The position numbers were made by a program, and so were the translations under genes. 64,000 nucleotides of DNA from DT-110 sp030148525. GTDB taxonomy: Bacteria > Bacteroidota > Bacteroidia > Chitinophagales > Saprospiraceae. Every line of letters begins with the position of its first letter. Positions within the stretch are counted from its first letter, which is position 1. This document shows positions 17,236 to 26,122 of the stretch, in pieces. The notes under the pieces are model-generated. The model made no database searches. It worked only from the letters and a program-made list of their open reading frames with translations, and was not told the DNA's origin. The stretch spans positions 5,022,001 to 5,086,000 of the forward strand of contig OZ245751.1 of NCBI GenBank assembly GCA_965227445.1, written 5' to 3'.

Positions 17236-20235
17236 TCAATAACCGGCAGTCGAAGTACCAGTAACTGGTTTCACTGCACTAATGGCTTTTGATTCTTTGT
17301 CGGTAGATAACGCACGATACACCTGATCTTGTATACGAGGCCGGGTATCGAGTTTATTCAGGCGATGATTCCCCATGGAGGGGAAGGTCCGGTTCGATAA
17401 GAAGACGTAGAGGACCCGTTCATCGGGATCGGCCCACACGCAAGTGCCGGTGAAGCCCAAATGCCCGAAGGTATTTTCCGAAGCCATCTCCGAAAGGTTA
17501 GCCGGGTATCGCTGATCGAGTTGGGGCATATCGAAACCGATGCCCCGACGGGTACTATGGTTATAGCGATGTGTGAACTTTTGAATGGTTTCGGGTTGGA
17601 GGTATTGCCGGCCTCCGTATTTACCATCATCCAAAATCATTTGCATGAGGGCTGCCAGGTCCTTGGCATTCCCAAATAAACCCGCGTGACCGCTTACGCC
17701 TCCCATCATGGCTGCCCCCATATCGTGAACGTATCCCTGCAGGCGACGGTACCGGTAGTATTGATCCTCCTCGGTGGGTACTACCCGGTCGACCTTGCCC
17801 TTCTGCCAGGGGTTAAAGGTCAGGCTTTCCAATCCCATGGGCCGGTAAAATTCCCGCGACACAAAATCGTCCAGATCCTGACCGGTACGCTCTTTGACCA
17901 ACCGGGCAATCAGGTAGAATCCCAGATCACTGTAACGATAGTTTTTATTTTTCCGCAGGTCCGATTCTATGATCTCCGCCCAAATAGTATCCACGTAATC
18001 ATCCCGCATATACAAACCCGGGGACACGGGAATACTGTAACCAGGTTCTTCCTGAGTACGATAATAGCGTGGATCCGGTTGTGGATGACCGCGGTCTGGC
18101 GTCAATGTCCGTTTGTAGAAGGGTATCCAGGATTTCAAACCTGCCTGGTGAGCCATAATATCCCCAATGACCAGGCTGGCTTTATTGGTGGCTCGCAACT
18201 CACGAAGGTATGTACTGATGGGCTGGTCCACATCGATCAGTCCTTTATCTTGCAGGCGCATCATAGCCAGTGTTGAAGCGGCGACCTTGGTAATGGAAGC
18301 CATATCGAATTGATCGTTCACTTCAGTGGGAACCCGACGGGTGTAGGTATGATGGCCGTAGGCTTTATGCCAGACGATCTGACGATCACGGGCCACCAGA
18401 ACTACCCCACCCGGGGTTGCGTGCTTGCGTATCGCCTCGTCCATGTATTTATCGATGAGTACCAGGGAGTCCCGGTTCAGACCTGCCTCTTCGGGGATTC
18501 CGTACCCCATGCGGTAGAGTGGTCGCGTGTACACCCCCTGGTTGTACCGACTGAGGGGCGAAGCCGTCACCGGCAGTCGTCCACGCAATCCAAAAACTCC
18601 AAACAAACTCTGGGCGGCCAAGTCCTGAATAGCCTCTTCCTCGGCGTAGGCTACCAGCACATGGTCGAAGCTATCAAAATGCTTCAGGCTGTAAGGGTTC
18701 CCGAAAATTGTGAGTACCACCGTTGTTTGCTCGTTGAGCTTTTTAAGGAAAGCAAGGGTCGAAGGATCCAACCCGAAGTTGTAGCGAGCGTACTGACTCA
18801 TATCGTGGAGACTGACCACTACCACCTCCCGGCGTCCCAATAGCCGCAGCAAGCGCTCGCTATCGGCCTCGGAAATGTCTTTAGACGAATGCAGGGCCAT
18901 CATTTTTTTGTAATCACCCAGTCGTTTTTGGAAGACCGTTGGTGAGGAGGCACCGATGCTCAACGAAGCCATATTCAGGGTATCAAGGTTCTGGAAAGGC
19001 ACCATTTGCTGACCGTTGCGAACCAGTGTAAGGGATGCGCGAATCAAGCGCCGGCGGAGTACCTCTGCCTCGGGCCGGTTGATATCCTTGCGCACATTTT
19101 CTTCACCAAGGGGCTCGTACCTGGTCAGCCCCAATTGGTATTTAGTACGCAATACCCGTCGTACACTAGCATCAACCTGCTCCTGACTCAACCGGCCATC
19201 GGCCAGGTAGGCTTTGATCTCGCGAATGGCCGCTCCGATATCCTCCGGCAGGGTTAGAATATCGTTCCCCGCAACGAGGGCTTCTGCTTCCACCTCACCG
19301 GCTTCGAAGTGCTTGGTCACGCCCTTCATTTCCAGTGCATCGGTAAAGAGCAGTCCGTCGTAACCCATATCCTCCCTAAGCAAACCCGTTACGGTTGGCC
19401 GGGAAAGGGTAGTGGGACGGTTCTTTCGGTCATCGAGGGCCGGCACATTGAGGTGGGCAATCATCATACTCCCGACATTCTGATCAGCCAGGACTTTAAA
19501 CGGATAAAGCTCGAGGCTATCCAGGCGCGAGCGGGAATGATTGATAACGGGCAGGTCGAGATGGGAATCGACATCGGTGTCCCCGTGCCCGGGAAAATGC
19601 TTAGCGCATCCCAGCAAGCCGTGGTCCTGCATACCCTTCATATACATGTAGCTTTTCACGGCTACATTGAAGCGGTCTTCGCCAAAGGATCGAAAATTGA
19701 TGACGGGATTATTGGGATTATTATTGACATCGACGACGGGAGCAAAATTAACGGTCACGCCGGTACGACGAAACTGGTAGGCGATCTCTTTCCCCATCTC
19801 GTATATCAGGTCATTATCTTGTATTGCGCCCAGCATCAACTGGTAGGGAAAACTGATGGTCGATTCTTTCATACGCATGCCTAATCCCCACTCCCCATCG
19901 ATAGCAATCATCAGCGGAATGTCGGGACTCAACGCCTGGTATTGATTGACCAGTTCCACTTGTTTTTCGGGGGTGCCCTGAAAAAAACAGAGGCCGCCCA
20001 CTTTGTATTTTTTGATCTGCTGTTCGACGGAGCGAATGTGATCAGCTCCCAGGTCGGAATGCGCGCGGATCATAAACAATTGGCCCAGCCGCTCTTCGGG
20101 TGTGAGCGATTGGAATACGGAATCCACCCAGGCCTCGGAAGGGTCGGTAACTCCGAAGGGATCGGATTGAGCGGACAGGGTTAGCCAGGCTATCCACAAT
20201 AAGAGCATCATCCAAATCGTAGGTCGTTTATTCAT
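17236..20235 (-). CDS. Secreted GH3 beta-N-acetylglucosaminidase-like / beta-lactamase-family serine hydrolase fusion
   Basis: A 999-residue two-enzyme protein with a signal peptide (MLLLWIAWLTLSAQS). The N-terminal half is a NagZ-like GH3 domain with KHFPGHGDTDVDSH (His-Asp catalytic dyad loop) and nucleophile Asp in LLFTDALEMKGV, followed by a GH3 C-terminal-like region. The C-terminal half (from about 590) is a class C beta-lactamase/penicillin-binding fold with SITK (Ser-x-x-Lys), YSDLGFYLIARL (Tyr-Ser-Asp variant of Tyr-x-Asn) and HLGFTGT. Both halves suggest action on peptidoglycan or muropeptides. This fusion is known in Bacteroidota. The ATG overlaps the upstream YfiT stop by 8 bp. 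Confidence 0.9.
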   Translation of the reverse strand: MNKRPTIWMMLLLWIAWLTLSAQSDPFGVTDPSEAWVDSVFQSLTPEERLGQLFMIRAHSDLGADHIRSVEQQIKKYKVGGLCFFQGTPEKQVELVNQYQALSPDIPLMIAIDGEWGLGMRMKESTISFPYQLMLGAIQDNDLIYEMGKEIAYQFRRTGVTVNFAPVVDVNNNPNNPVINFRSFGEDRFNVAVKSYMYMKGMQDHGLLGCAKHFPGHGDTDVDSHLDLPVINHSRSRLDSLELYPFKVLADQNVGSMMIAHLNVPALDDRKNRPTTLSRPTVTGLLREDMGYDGLLFTDALEMKGVTKHFEAGEVEAEALVAGNDILTLPEDIGAAIREIKAYLADGRLSQEQVDASVRRVLRTKYQLGLTRYEPLGEENVRKDINRPEAEVLRRRLIRASLTLVRNGQQMVPFQNLDTLNMASLSIGASSPTVFQKRLGDYKKMMALHSSKDISEADSERLLRLLGRREVVVVSLHDMSQYARYNFGLDPSTLAFLKKLNEQTTVVLTIFGNPYSLKHFDSFDHVLVAYAEEEAIQDLAAQSLFGVFGLRGRLPVTASPLSRYNQGVYTRPLYRMGYGIPEEAGLNRDSLVLIDKYMDEAIRKHATPGGVVLVARDRQIVWHKAYGHHTYTRRVPTEVNDQFDMASITKVAASTLAMMRLQDKGLIDVDQPISTYLRELRATNKASLVIGDIMAHQAGLKSWIPFYKRTLTPDRGHPQPDPRYYRTQEEPGYSIPVSPGLYMRDDYVDTIWAEIIESDLRKNKNYRYSDLGFYLIARLVKERTGQDLDDFVSREFYRPMGLESLTFNPWQKGKVDRVVPTEEDQYYRYRRLQGYVHDMGAAMMGGVSGHAGLFGNAKDLAALMQMILDDGKYGGRQYLQPETIQKFTHRYNHSTRRGIGFDMPQLDQRYPANLSEMASENTFGHLGFTGTCVWADPDERVLYVFLSNRTFPSMGNHRLNKLDTRPRIQDQVYRALSTDKESKAISAVKPVTGTSTAGY

Positions 20236-20752
20236 CGTTCAGTGCATTTTCGATATGGGCGATATGGTGTCGCCCATGCCAGACATAACTTCCCAGCGTT
20301 TCGTCCAAAACGAAGGTCCGCTGGTGTTCGGGGTGAAAATAGGTTCGTTGCCAGTCGCTTTCTGACATATGCTGCAAACATCGTACCCAACGTGCGTGAA
20401 CACTTTTAAACATGTTCAGGGAATCATCGATGGGACCATTGCGACCATCCGGTAACTCGGCCCAGGCTTTCTCGGGATACGGCAATATACTGGGATTATC
20501 CAGGGTAAGGCTCATTTTGAACCGGGAATACGCGTGGAGGTGACTATCCGGTAAATGGTGAACCACCTGCCGAACCGTCCAACCGCCGGGGCGATAAGCC
20601 CGGTTCAGATCCGCTTCTGGTAAAGTACGCACCAATCGCTCCAGGTCGAAAGGCTGGGCCGCCAGATCATCGATCCATATGGCTCGTTGATCCGCCGTTA
20701 TGGCAGCGGGAGCTTCGTACAGTCCGATCGGAAAACGCAGTTTATCGCTCAT
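20228..20752 (-). CDS. YfiT/DinB-family putative metal-dependent thiol transferase
   Basis: A 174-residue four-helix DinB-fold protein. It matches the YfiT branch: GGWTVRQVVHHLPDSHLHAY (metal-ligand His), EKAWAELPDG, and WHGRHHIAHI near the C-terminus, giving the three-His metal site. In Bacillus, relatives are bacillithiol S-transferases; Bacteroidota members are so annotated by homology, and the thiol used here is not known. The ATG (20750-20752) overlaps the TGA stop of the upstream TMTC-like gene as TGATG, and its own end overlaps the GH3 gene by 8 bp, so it is translationally embedded in that operon. A TTG one codon upstream is less likely. Confidence 0.87.
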   Translation of the reverse strand: MSDKLRFPIGLYEAPAAITADQRAIWIDDLAAQPFDLERLVRTLPEADLNRAYRPGGWTVRQVVHHLPDSHLHAYSRFKMSLTLDNPSILPYPEKAWAELPDGRNGPIDDSLNMFKSVHARWVRCLQHMSESDWQRTYFHPEHQRTFVLDETLGSYVWHGRHHIAHIENALNDE

Positions 20753-22728
20753 CAATTCATTTTTTGTTGGATCTCGGGATCGAGCTGTTGTGCCCGGGCC
20801 AGTGCTTGTTGCGCACCGGCAGTATCACCGGCGTATTCCCGCGCCTGAGCCAGGTTAAACCAGGCGGTGGCGTTATCGGGTTGTTGCTGCACGGCTTGCT
20901 CAAAGTAAGCGGAAGCTTGCTGGTGTTGTCCTCCCACTCCGTGAGCGACACCGAGCAAACGCAGCACCTCGTAATCGTCGGGCTGCAACCGCAAGGCCTC
21001 CTTGAGGTATTGAATTGCCCTATTGAGATCCCCCCGTTGCTCGCCGTAATACTGACCGGCCTGGCGATAGGTAATCCCCAGGTTGCGTCGGGCTTCGGTG
21101 TAACCGGGATCCAATTGCAGGGCTTTCTGGTAGCTGTCGATGGATGCCTCGTACTGGTTCAGGTAGTTGTACGCATTTCCGAGCAGTAGATAGGCATTTT
21201 TGTACAGCGGGTGAATATCGATAGCCTGCTGCAGGTGTCCGACTGCCTCTTCCCGCATGGTGCGCTGGCGGGCAGGATCGGGCTCTTCGGCTGATTGGGC
21301 CAGCAACTCCCCTCCTACTGCGTTCCGCAGTTTGGCGGAGCGTTTCGACACTTCGACGTCGGTTGTAAACAGGGTATAATTACTTTCCCAGGCGGGATTA
21401 CGAAGGACTGTTTTGTAAGAAAACAAAATTCCCGCAATAGCGACGATTGCCAAAGGTGTTTTAACCGACGCCCAGCTGACCTTTTTCGTTTTTTGCGAAA
21501 GCAAGGGTCCCAGACGGAACAGGCCAACACCGACGGCAAGGGCCCAGCCAACGGAGGGCATAAATAACAGGCGTTCCGCCATATTCGTGCCGATGGGGAA
21601 CAGCAGGTTTGACACCGGCAAAAAGGTGATCAGAAAGAAAGCAACCCCAAAGGCCAGGTGATCGCGTTTCAGTACGCCCCAGACTGCGTAGGCAATCAGA
21701 GCCAGATATAGCAATGCGCTGATCAGTACCAGCGGATCACCCCAGGTGTGAAGGGCGATGTGGCGCGGATAATAATCGTGCGTTAGTACAACGGGTGCAA
21801 AGAGTAGTTGCAGATAACGCATCCAGGTATAGAGGATGGTCGGTAGCTTTTCAGCAAAAGTGAGTACTTCGTAGCTGCCGTTATTCCAGCGCAGGAAGGG
21901 GTTGTTCATCAATTCCTGTACGGGACCCGAACCGGTATCGGGCAAAATGGCTGACCGGATTAACAAAAATACCACCCCGGCGGCTGCATACGGCAAGGCG
22001 GGCAGCCACAGATCCCGAATGCGACGCTCCGTGAACACATACCAGATCAGGGGCAGGATACCAATAAACGTAAATGCATTTTCCTTGGATAGCATACCCA
22101 GAAAGAGGATCAGGGCTCCGGCCAGATGATACAACCACTTGCCGGTTCTGAGTCCGCGCAAGGAGAACCACCAGGCGCCAAGTCCTGCCAGGAGGGCCAT
22201 AATCTCATCCCGCCCCTTGATGTTTGCCACTGCTTCAGTATGGATAGGATGCGTGAGAAACAGCATGGTTACCAGCAGGGGAATGAGGGCACGGTACCAT
22301 TTTTTGGCGGAAGCCAGGGAAGACCGCAACACCCAAAATAATAAAACCACACAACCGCCGTAAAGCAGTATATTGATCAAATGACTGGCAAACGGCGATT
22401 GTCCCCAAAGGCCTTGCTCGAGGGCAAAAGTAGCTACCGAAAGCGGACGATAACGTCCGCCAGTTACAAGACGGGCTTTATTTTTATCCTGAAAAAAGCC
22501 GAAAAAAGTATCGTTTTGGAAAATCCCGGGAAGCCCCCGAAATCCCTGCTGTGTAAAAGTATTCTCCGTAATGACAATGGCATCGTCCTGCACGTAACCG
22601 TGGCCGAGAGTGTTGGCGTACAGAAGGGTTCCCAGCAGCCCGAGGAGGAGGGCATGCCAGACCGGGCGTTGCAGCCAGGCGGGCAAAGAAGACTTGGCAG
22701 AAGTGGTTTTACGCTTTTTGGTCGCCAT
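20752..22728 (-). CDS. TMTC-like membrane glycosyltransferase-fold protein with C-terminal TPRs
   Basis: A 658-residue protein: about ten or more transmembrane helices (roughly 22-450), then four or five TPR units (about 460-655, for example YKNAYLLLGNAYNYLNQYEA and PDNATAWFNLAQAREYAGDT). The first lumenal/periplasmic loop has HGYVQDDAIVI with the Asp-Asp pair (48-49) typical of GT-C glycosyltransferases such as PMT and TMTC proteins. It may transfer a sugar from a lipid carrier to exported proteins; donor and target are unknown. First gene of an operon with YfiT, GH3-serine hydrolase and a Lol-type permease, all cell-envelope themed. Confidence 0.85.
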   Translation of the reverse strand: MATKKRKTTSAKSSLPAWLQRPVWHALLLGLLGTLLYANTLGHGYVQDDAIVITENTFTQQGFRGLPGIFQNDTFFGFFQDKNKARLVTGGRYRPLSVATFALEQGLWGQSPFASHLINILLYGGCVVLLFWVLRSSLASAKKWYRALIPLLVTMLFLTHPIHTEAVANIKGRDEIMALLAGLGAWWFSLRGLRTGKWLYHLAGALILFLGMLSKENAFTFIGILPLIWYVFTERRIRDLWLPALPYAAAGVVFLLIRSAILPDTGSGPVQELMNNPFLRWNNGSYEVLTFAEKLPTILYTWMRYLQLLFAPVVLTHDYYPRHIALHTWGDPLVLISALLYLALIAYAVWGVLKRDHLAFGVAFFLITFLPVSNLLFPIGTNMAERLLFMPSVGWALAVGVGLFRLGPLLSQKTKKVSWASVKTPLAIVAIAGILFSYKTVLRNPAWESNYTLFTTDVEVSKRSAKLRNAVGGELLAQSAEEPDPARQRTMREEAVGHLQQAIDIHPLYKNAYLLLGNAYNYLNQYEASIDSYQKALQLDPGYTEARRNLGITYRQAGQYYGEQRGDLNRAIQYLKEALRLQPDDYEVLRLLGVAHGVGGQHQQASAYFEQAVQQQPDNATAWFNLAQAREYAGDTAGAQQALARAQQLDPEIQQKMN

Positions 22729-22843
22729 TCGAGGGAATAGTTTGTACGTCCTTGGGCCTGAAAATATTGAAATTCGGGCGTCTGCGGAATAATAGTCCGA
22801 ACTAAATGCAGCACCACCCCAAATTATTTGTGTAAACGGGGTA

Positions 22844-22873
22844 TTTGAAAGAATTCAGTATTCCGTACCTTTG
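22844..22873 (+). promoter_or_regulatory. Bacteroidota-type promoter of the amidohydrolase operon
   Basis: TTTG at 22844-22847 and the exact octamer TACCTTTG at 22866-22873 are separated by 18 bases, close to the Bacteroidota consensus TTTG-N19-TAnnTTTG. Transcription would start near 22880, leaving a leader of about 130 nt before the ATG at 23009. Confidence 0.75.
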
Positions 22874-22884
22874 ACCACATTCGT

Positions 22885-22910
22885 GTCCGGGAAGTAATCT
22901 TTCCCGGGAC
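22885..22910 (+). promoter_or_regulatory. 5'-leader stem-loop just after the predicted transcription start
   Basis: GTCCGGGAAG (22885-22894) pairs with CTTTCCCGGGAC (22899-22910) around TAAT, with one or two extra bases on the right arm. It would sit at the extreme 5' end of the amidohydrolase mRNA, a position typical of transcript-stabilising hairpins. No T-run follows, so it is not a terminator. Confidence 0.5.
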
Positions 22911-23008
22911 TCCTGCATAATCCCACCTGGTGAATCTATCCAACATAAATAATTGACTACGAACCCTTTTTAGAACGAATAACAATTAACAAACCACAAA
23001 TTTTTCGT

Positions 23009-24697
23009 ATGAGAAAAATACTTACTATGGTTTTAGCCTTCCTAGCTATGGGCCTGTCATTACAGGCTCAGAGCATGGAGGATGCGTTAAAACCTGTCAC
23101 CCGCACTTACGCCTTTACGAATGCGACCATTATTCCACAGCCTGGACAACAGGTGACGGGGGCTACGATCGTAGTAAAAGATGGCCTTATTCAGGCAATG
23201 GGTACGAATGTGTCGGTTCCTGCCAATGCCAAGGTGGTAGACGCCGATTCCATGTTTATCTACGCTGGGTTTATCGACGGCTTGTCGAATGCCGGTGTTC
23301 CGCGCCCGGAGCGGGAGCAGAACGGCCCCAGCCGCGGTCGACGTCCCGATGGGGTTAACCCTGGTGATCCTCCCCGCGAGTTGGCCGGTGTGACTCCCGA
23401 AAAGCAGGTTCGGGGAGAACTCAAACACGACGAGAAGTCTGTTGAAGATCTGCGAGAGCTGGGCTTTACGGCAGCTCACGTAGTACCGCGCGGGCGTATG
23501 CTTCCCGGTAAAGGATCTATCATTTTACTGGCCGGCGAAAGCGGAGAGGACATGCTCCTGGCGGAGGGTGTTTCCCAGTTTGTACAATTCAGTAGTGCAC
23601 CCGGGGTTTTTCCAGCTACAGTTATCGGTGTGATGGCCAAATTCACGGAGCTCTACAAGCAAGCGGAGCAAATGCAGATGCATATGGAGGCTTACGCCAA
23701 AAATCCCAAAGGGATGGATCGCCCGGAGCGGAACGAAGCACTGGAGGCACTGGTTCCCGTGGTGAATGGTGAACTGCCCGTTTTCTTCATGGCACCGGAT
23801 GTAAAATCCATCTACCGGGTCATGCGTATGCAGGATGACCTCGGTTTCGACGTTGTGATGACGGGCGTTAAAGAGGCCTGGCACGTGGTCGACGAGCTGG
23901 ATGGTAAAAACATCCCGGTTATCGTGAGTCTGGAGTTACCCGATCCCCCCAAAGAGAAGAAGAAAAAAGAGGGCGAAGAAGAAGCAATGGATGAAGAGAT
24001 GAAGATGCTGCAACAGCGAGCCAGCGAGCGCATGACCGAATTCGAGTCACAGGCAGCAACGCTGGCCAAGGCTGGTATTGCGTTTGGCTTCAGCACCATG
24101 GAAGCTTCCGCCAAGGATATTCGCGAGAATCTGCGCCGAATGATCAAAAACGGTCTTACCGAAGAACAGGCGCTGGCCTCACTGACTACGAATCCCGCCA
24201 ATATGCTGGGCTTGAGCAATAGCATGGGTACCCTGGAAGAGGGTAAGATGGGCAACCTGGTGGTAACCGATGGCAATTATTTCGAAGAGGGATCCAATGT
24301 CCGTTTTGTAATGGCCGATGGTCACCTGTTTGAATACGAAGCTAAGAAAGCAGCTGCCAAAGGAGACCCTAATGCTTCCGCAAAAATAGGTGGCAGTTGG
24401 GCATATTCGGTAAATGTTCCCGGCCAGACAGCCGAAGGAACCCTTAAACTTACCCAGGAAGACGGAGAGATCACCGGAGAGATCTCCAATTCTCAATCGC
24501 CGGAAACAACGGACATTGAAGATGCCGTACTCGAGGGAAACAAACTGACTTTTCTGGCTCCGATCGCTATGGGTGGCCAGTCGATCACCCTGGAATTCTC
24601 TATCGTTATCAATGGGGATGAAATGGAGGGGACCGTCAGTGTCGGTGAGTTTGGCACGTTCGACGTAGAAGGATACCGGGAAGGAACCCCCGAATAA
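23009..24697 (+). CDS. Secreted amidohydrolase-fold protein lacking the HxH metal motif
   Basis: A 562-residue secreted protein: signal peptide (MVLAFLAMGLSLQAQ), amidohydrolase (imidazolonepropionase-like) body with the beta-sandwich start (TNATIIPQPGQQVTGA) and the C-terminal sandwich return (NPANMLGLSNSMGTLEEGKMGNLVV), then an extra beta-rich domain of about 125 residues (EGTLKLTQEDGEITGEIS). Where active members have DxHxH the sequence reads YAGFIDGLSNAGV, and no late His or Asp ligands are evident (FGFSTMEAS replaces the usual Asp block). It may be a non-catalytic partner of the next gene. A Lys/Glu-rich insert lies near 310-330. First gene of a three-gene operon, 27 bp before the second. 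Confidence 0.85.
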   Translation: MRKILTMVLAFLAMGLSLQAQSMEDALKPVTRTYAFTNATIIPQPGQQVTGATIVVKDGLIQAMGTNVSVPANAKVVDADSMFIYAGFIDGLSNAGVPRPEREQNGPSRGRRPDGVNPGDPPRELAGVTPEKQVRGELKHDEKSVEDLRELGFTAAHVVPRGRMLPGKGSIILLAGESGEDMLLAEGVSQFVQFSSAPGVFPATVIGVMAKFTELYKQAEQMQMHMEAYAKNPKGMDRPERNEALEALVPVVNGELPVFFMAPDVKSIYRVMRMQDDLGFDVVMTGVKEAWHVVDELDGKNIPVIVSLELPDPPKEKKKKEGEEEAMDEEMKMLQQRASERMTEFESQAATLAKAGIAFGFSTMEASAKDIRENLRRMIKNGLTEEQALASLTTNPANMLGLSNSMGTLEEGKMGNLVVTDGNYFEEGSNVRFVMADGHLFEYEAKKAAAKGDPNASAKIGGSWAYSVNVPGQTAEGTLKLTQEDGEITGEISNSQSPETTDIEDAVLEGNKLTFLAPIAMGGQSITLEFSIVINGDEMEGTVSVGEFGTFDVEGYREGTPE

Positions 24698-24724
24698 TTC
24701 GAATCAAAAAAAGAAGATCATATT

Positions 24725-26095
24725 ATGAAATATAGCATTTTATTTGCACTGCTGTTGTTTTTTGGCGTAAGCCTGCAGGCTCAGACCCAGACCGGCAGCA
24801 TGCTCATTAAAAACGGTACCGTTCATACGGTAACCAACGGAACCTTAGAAAACACTGATATACTTGTTGTCGACGGAAAGATCCAGGAAATTGGTTCGAA
24901 TCTTCGTGCTCCCCGGGGAGCGGAGGAGATCGATGCGACCGGCATGCACGTAATGCCGGGGATTATCGATGCGCACTCGCATATTGCCATTGATGCTGTA
25001 AACGAGGCAACCAACCCCGTAACAGCTGAGGTATGGGTGGGCGATGCCCTTGATCCACTCGACGTATCTATTTACCGGGCCCTGGCCGGCGGCGTTACGG
25101 CCAGCCACTCCATGCACGGATCGGCGAATGCGATTGGCGGGGAGTGCGAAACCATCAAACACCGCTACGGCACCTACAATCCTAACGACTTGCGTATGGT
25201 AGGTGCACCGCGAACTATCAAGTTTGCCCTGGGTGAAAACCCAATGCGTGTCCACGGTGAAGGCCGCGGTATCCAGCCCGCCACCCGGATGGGTGTGGAG
25301 CAGGTGATACGCCGGGCTTTTGCGGAAGCAAAAATGTACCTGGAAGCCAAGCAGAAGTACGAGACTGCTCGCCAGAACGGCGATAATACCGTAATGCCAC
25401 CTACCTATAATAAGCGTATGGAGACGCTGTCGGCTATCCTGGAAGGTGACATCATTATTCACTGTCACTCTTACCGTGCCGATGAGATTTATATGTTGAT
25501 GCAGGTTTGCAAGGACTTCGGTGTGGAAAAACTGTGTTTCCAGCACACCAACGAAGGATTTAAGGTAGCGCCCGAGCTGGCCGAGTTTGGTGCTGGTGCT
25601 TCCGTATTTGCCGACTGGTGGGCCTATAAGTTTGAAGTGTACTATTCCACGGCGTACAACGCTGCTATCCTGACGGAAAATGGTGTGACCACCTCGATCA
25701 ACTCCGACTCCGGAGAGCTGATTCGTCACCTGTACCACGAAGCAGCAAAAACGCAGCGCTATGGAGGCCTGACCGACGAGCAAGCATTGGCTCTGATCAC
25801 TATTAACCCTGCCAAGCAGCTGGGCATCGACGATCGCGTAGGATCACTGGAAGAGGGTAAGGATGCCGATATCGCCATTTTCAACGCAGACCCATTGTCG
25901 ATCTATGCCATTCCCATGAAAACCATTGTGGATGGTGTGGTTTATTTCGACCGGGAAGAAGACCCTGCTGACATGCGACTAGACGTAAACCCAGAGGAAG
26001 TAATGCCTGCTTTTTTCCAGGATATCCAGGATCACAAACATGAGAACTGCATGCAGGATACGTACATGACCTTCGAGGAGCTGTTCCGTGGGTAA
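24725..26095 (+). CDS. Secreted metal-dependent amidohydrolase
   Basis: A 456-residue secreted enzyme with a signal peptide (LFGVSLQAQ-type, ending at about 20) and an intact amidohydrolase metal site: GIIDAHSHIAID (His84, His86), the later His of IIHCHSYRADEI and FQHTNEG, and an acidic residue in TSINSDSGELIRH. The C-terminal block AKQLGIDDRVGSLEEGKDAD is characteristic of imidazolonepropionase/prolidase-like amidohydrolases. It probably hydrolyses a cyclic amide or peptide-like bond in the periplasm; the substrate is unknown. It sits between two paralogues that lack the HxH motif, spaced by 27 bp on each side, so the three are made together and may form one complex. Confidence 0.9.
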   Translation: MKYSILFALLLFFGVSLQAQTQTGSMLIKNGTVHTVTNGTLENTDILVVDGKIQEIGSNLRAPRGAEEIDATGMHVMPGIIDAHSHIAIDAVNEATNPVTAEVWVGDALDPLDVSIYRALAGGVTASHSMHGSANAIGGECETIKHRYGTYNPNDLRMVGAPRTIKFALGENPMRVHGEGRGIQPATRMGVEQVIRRAFAEAKMYLEAKQKYETARQNGDNTVMPPTYNKRMETLSAILEGDIIIHCHSYRADEIYMLMQVCKDFGVEKLCFQHTNEGFKVAPELAEFGAGASVFADWWAYKFEVYYSTAYNAAILTENGVTTSINSDSGELIRHLYHEAAKTQRYGGLTDEQALALITINPAKQLGIDDRVGSLEEGKDADIAIFNADPLSIYAIPMKTIVDGVVYFDREEDPADMRLDVNPEEVMPAFFQDIQDHKHENCMQDTYMTFEELFRG

Positions 26096-26122
26096 TTCAT
26101 TAATCAAGGAAAAACAACATAT

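Noticed and set aside
24845..25783. 312-codon open frame antisense to the middle amidohydrolase
   Set aside because: The opposite strand encodes a clear enzyme with intact metal motifs; the antisense frame has no recognisable protein features.
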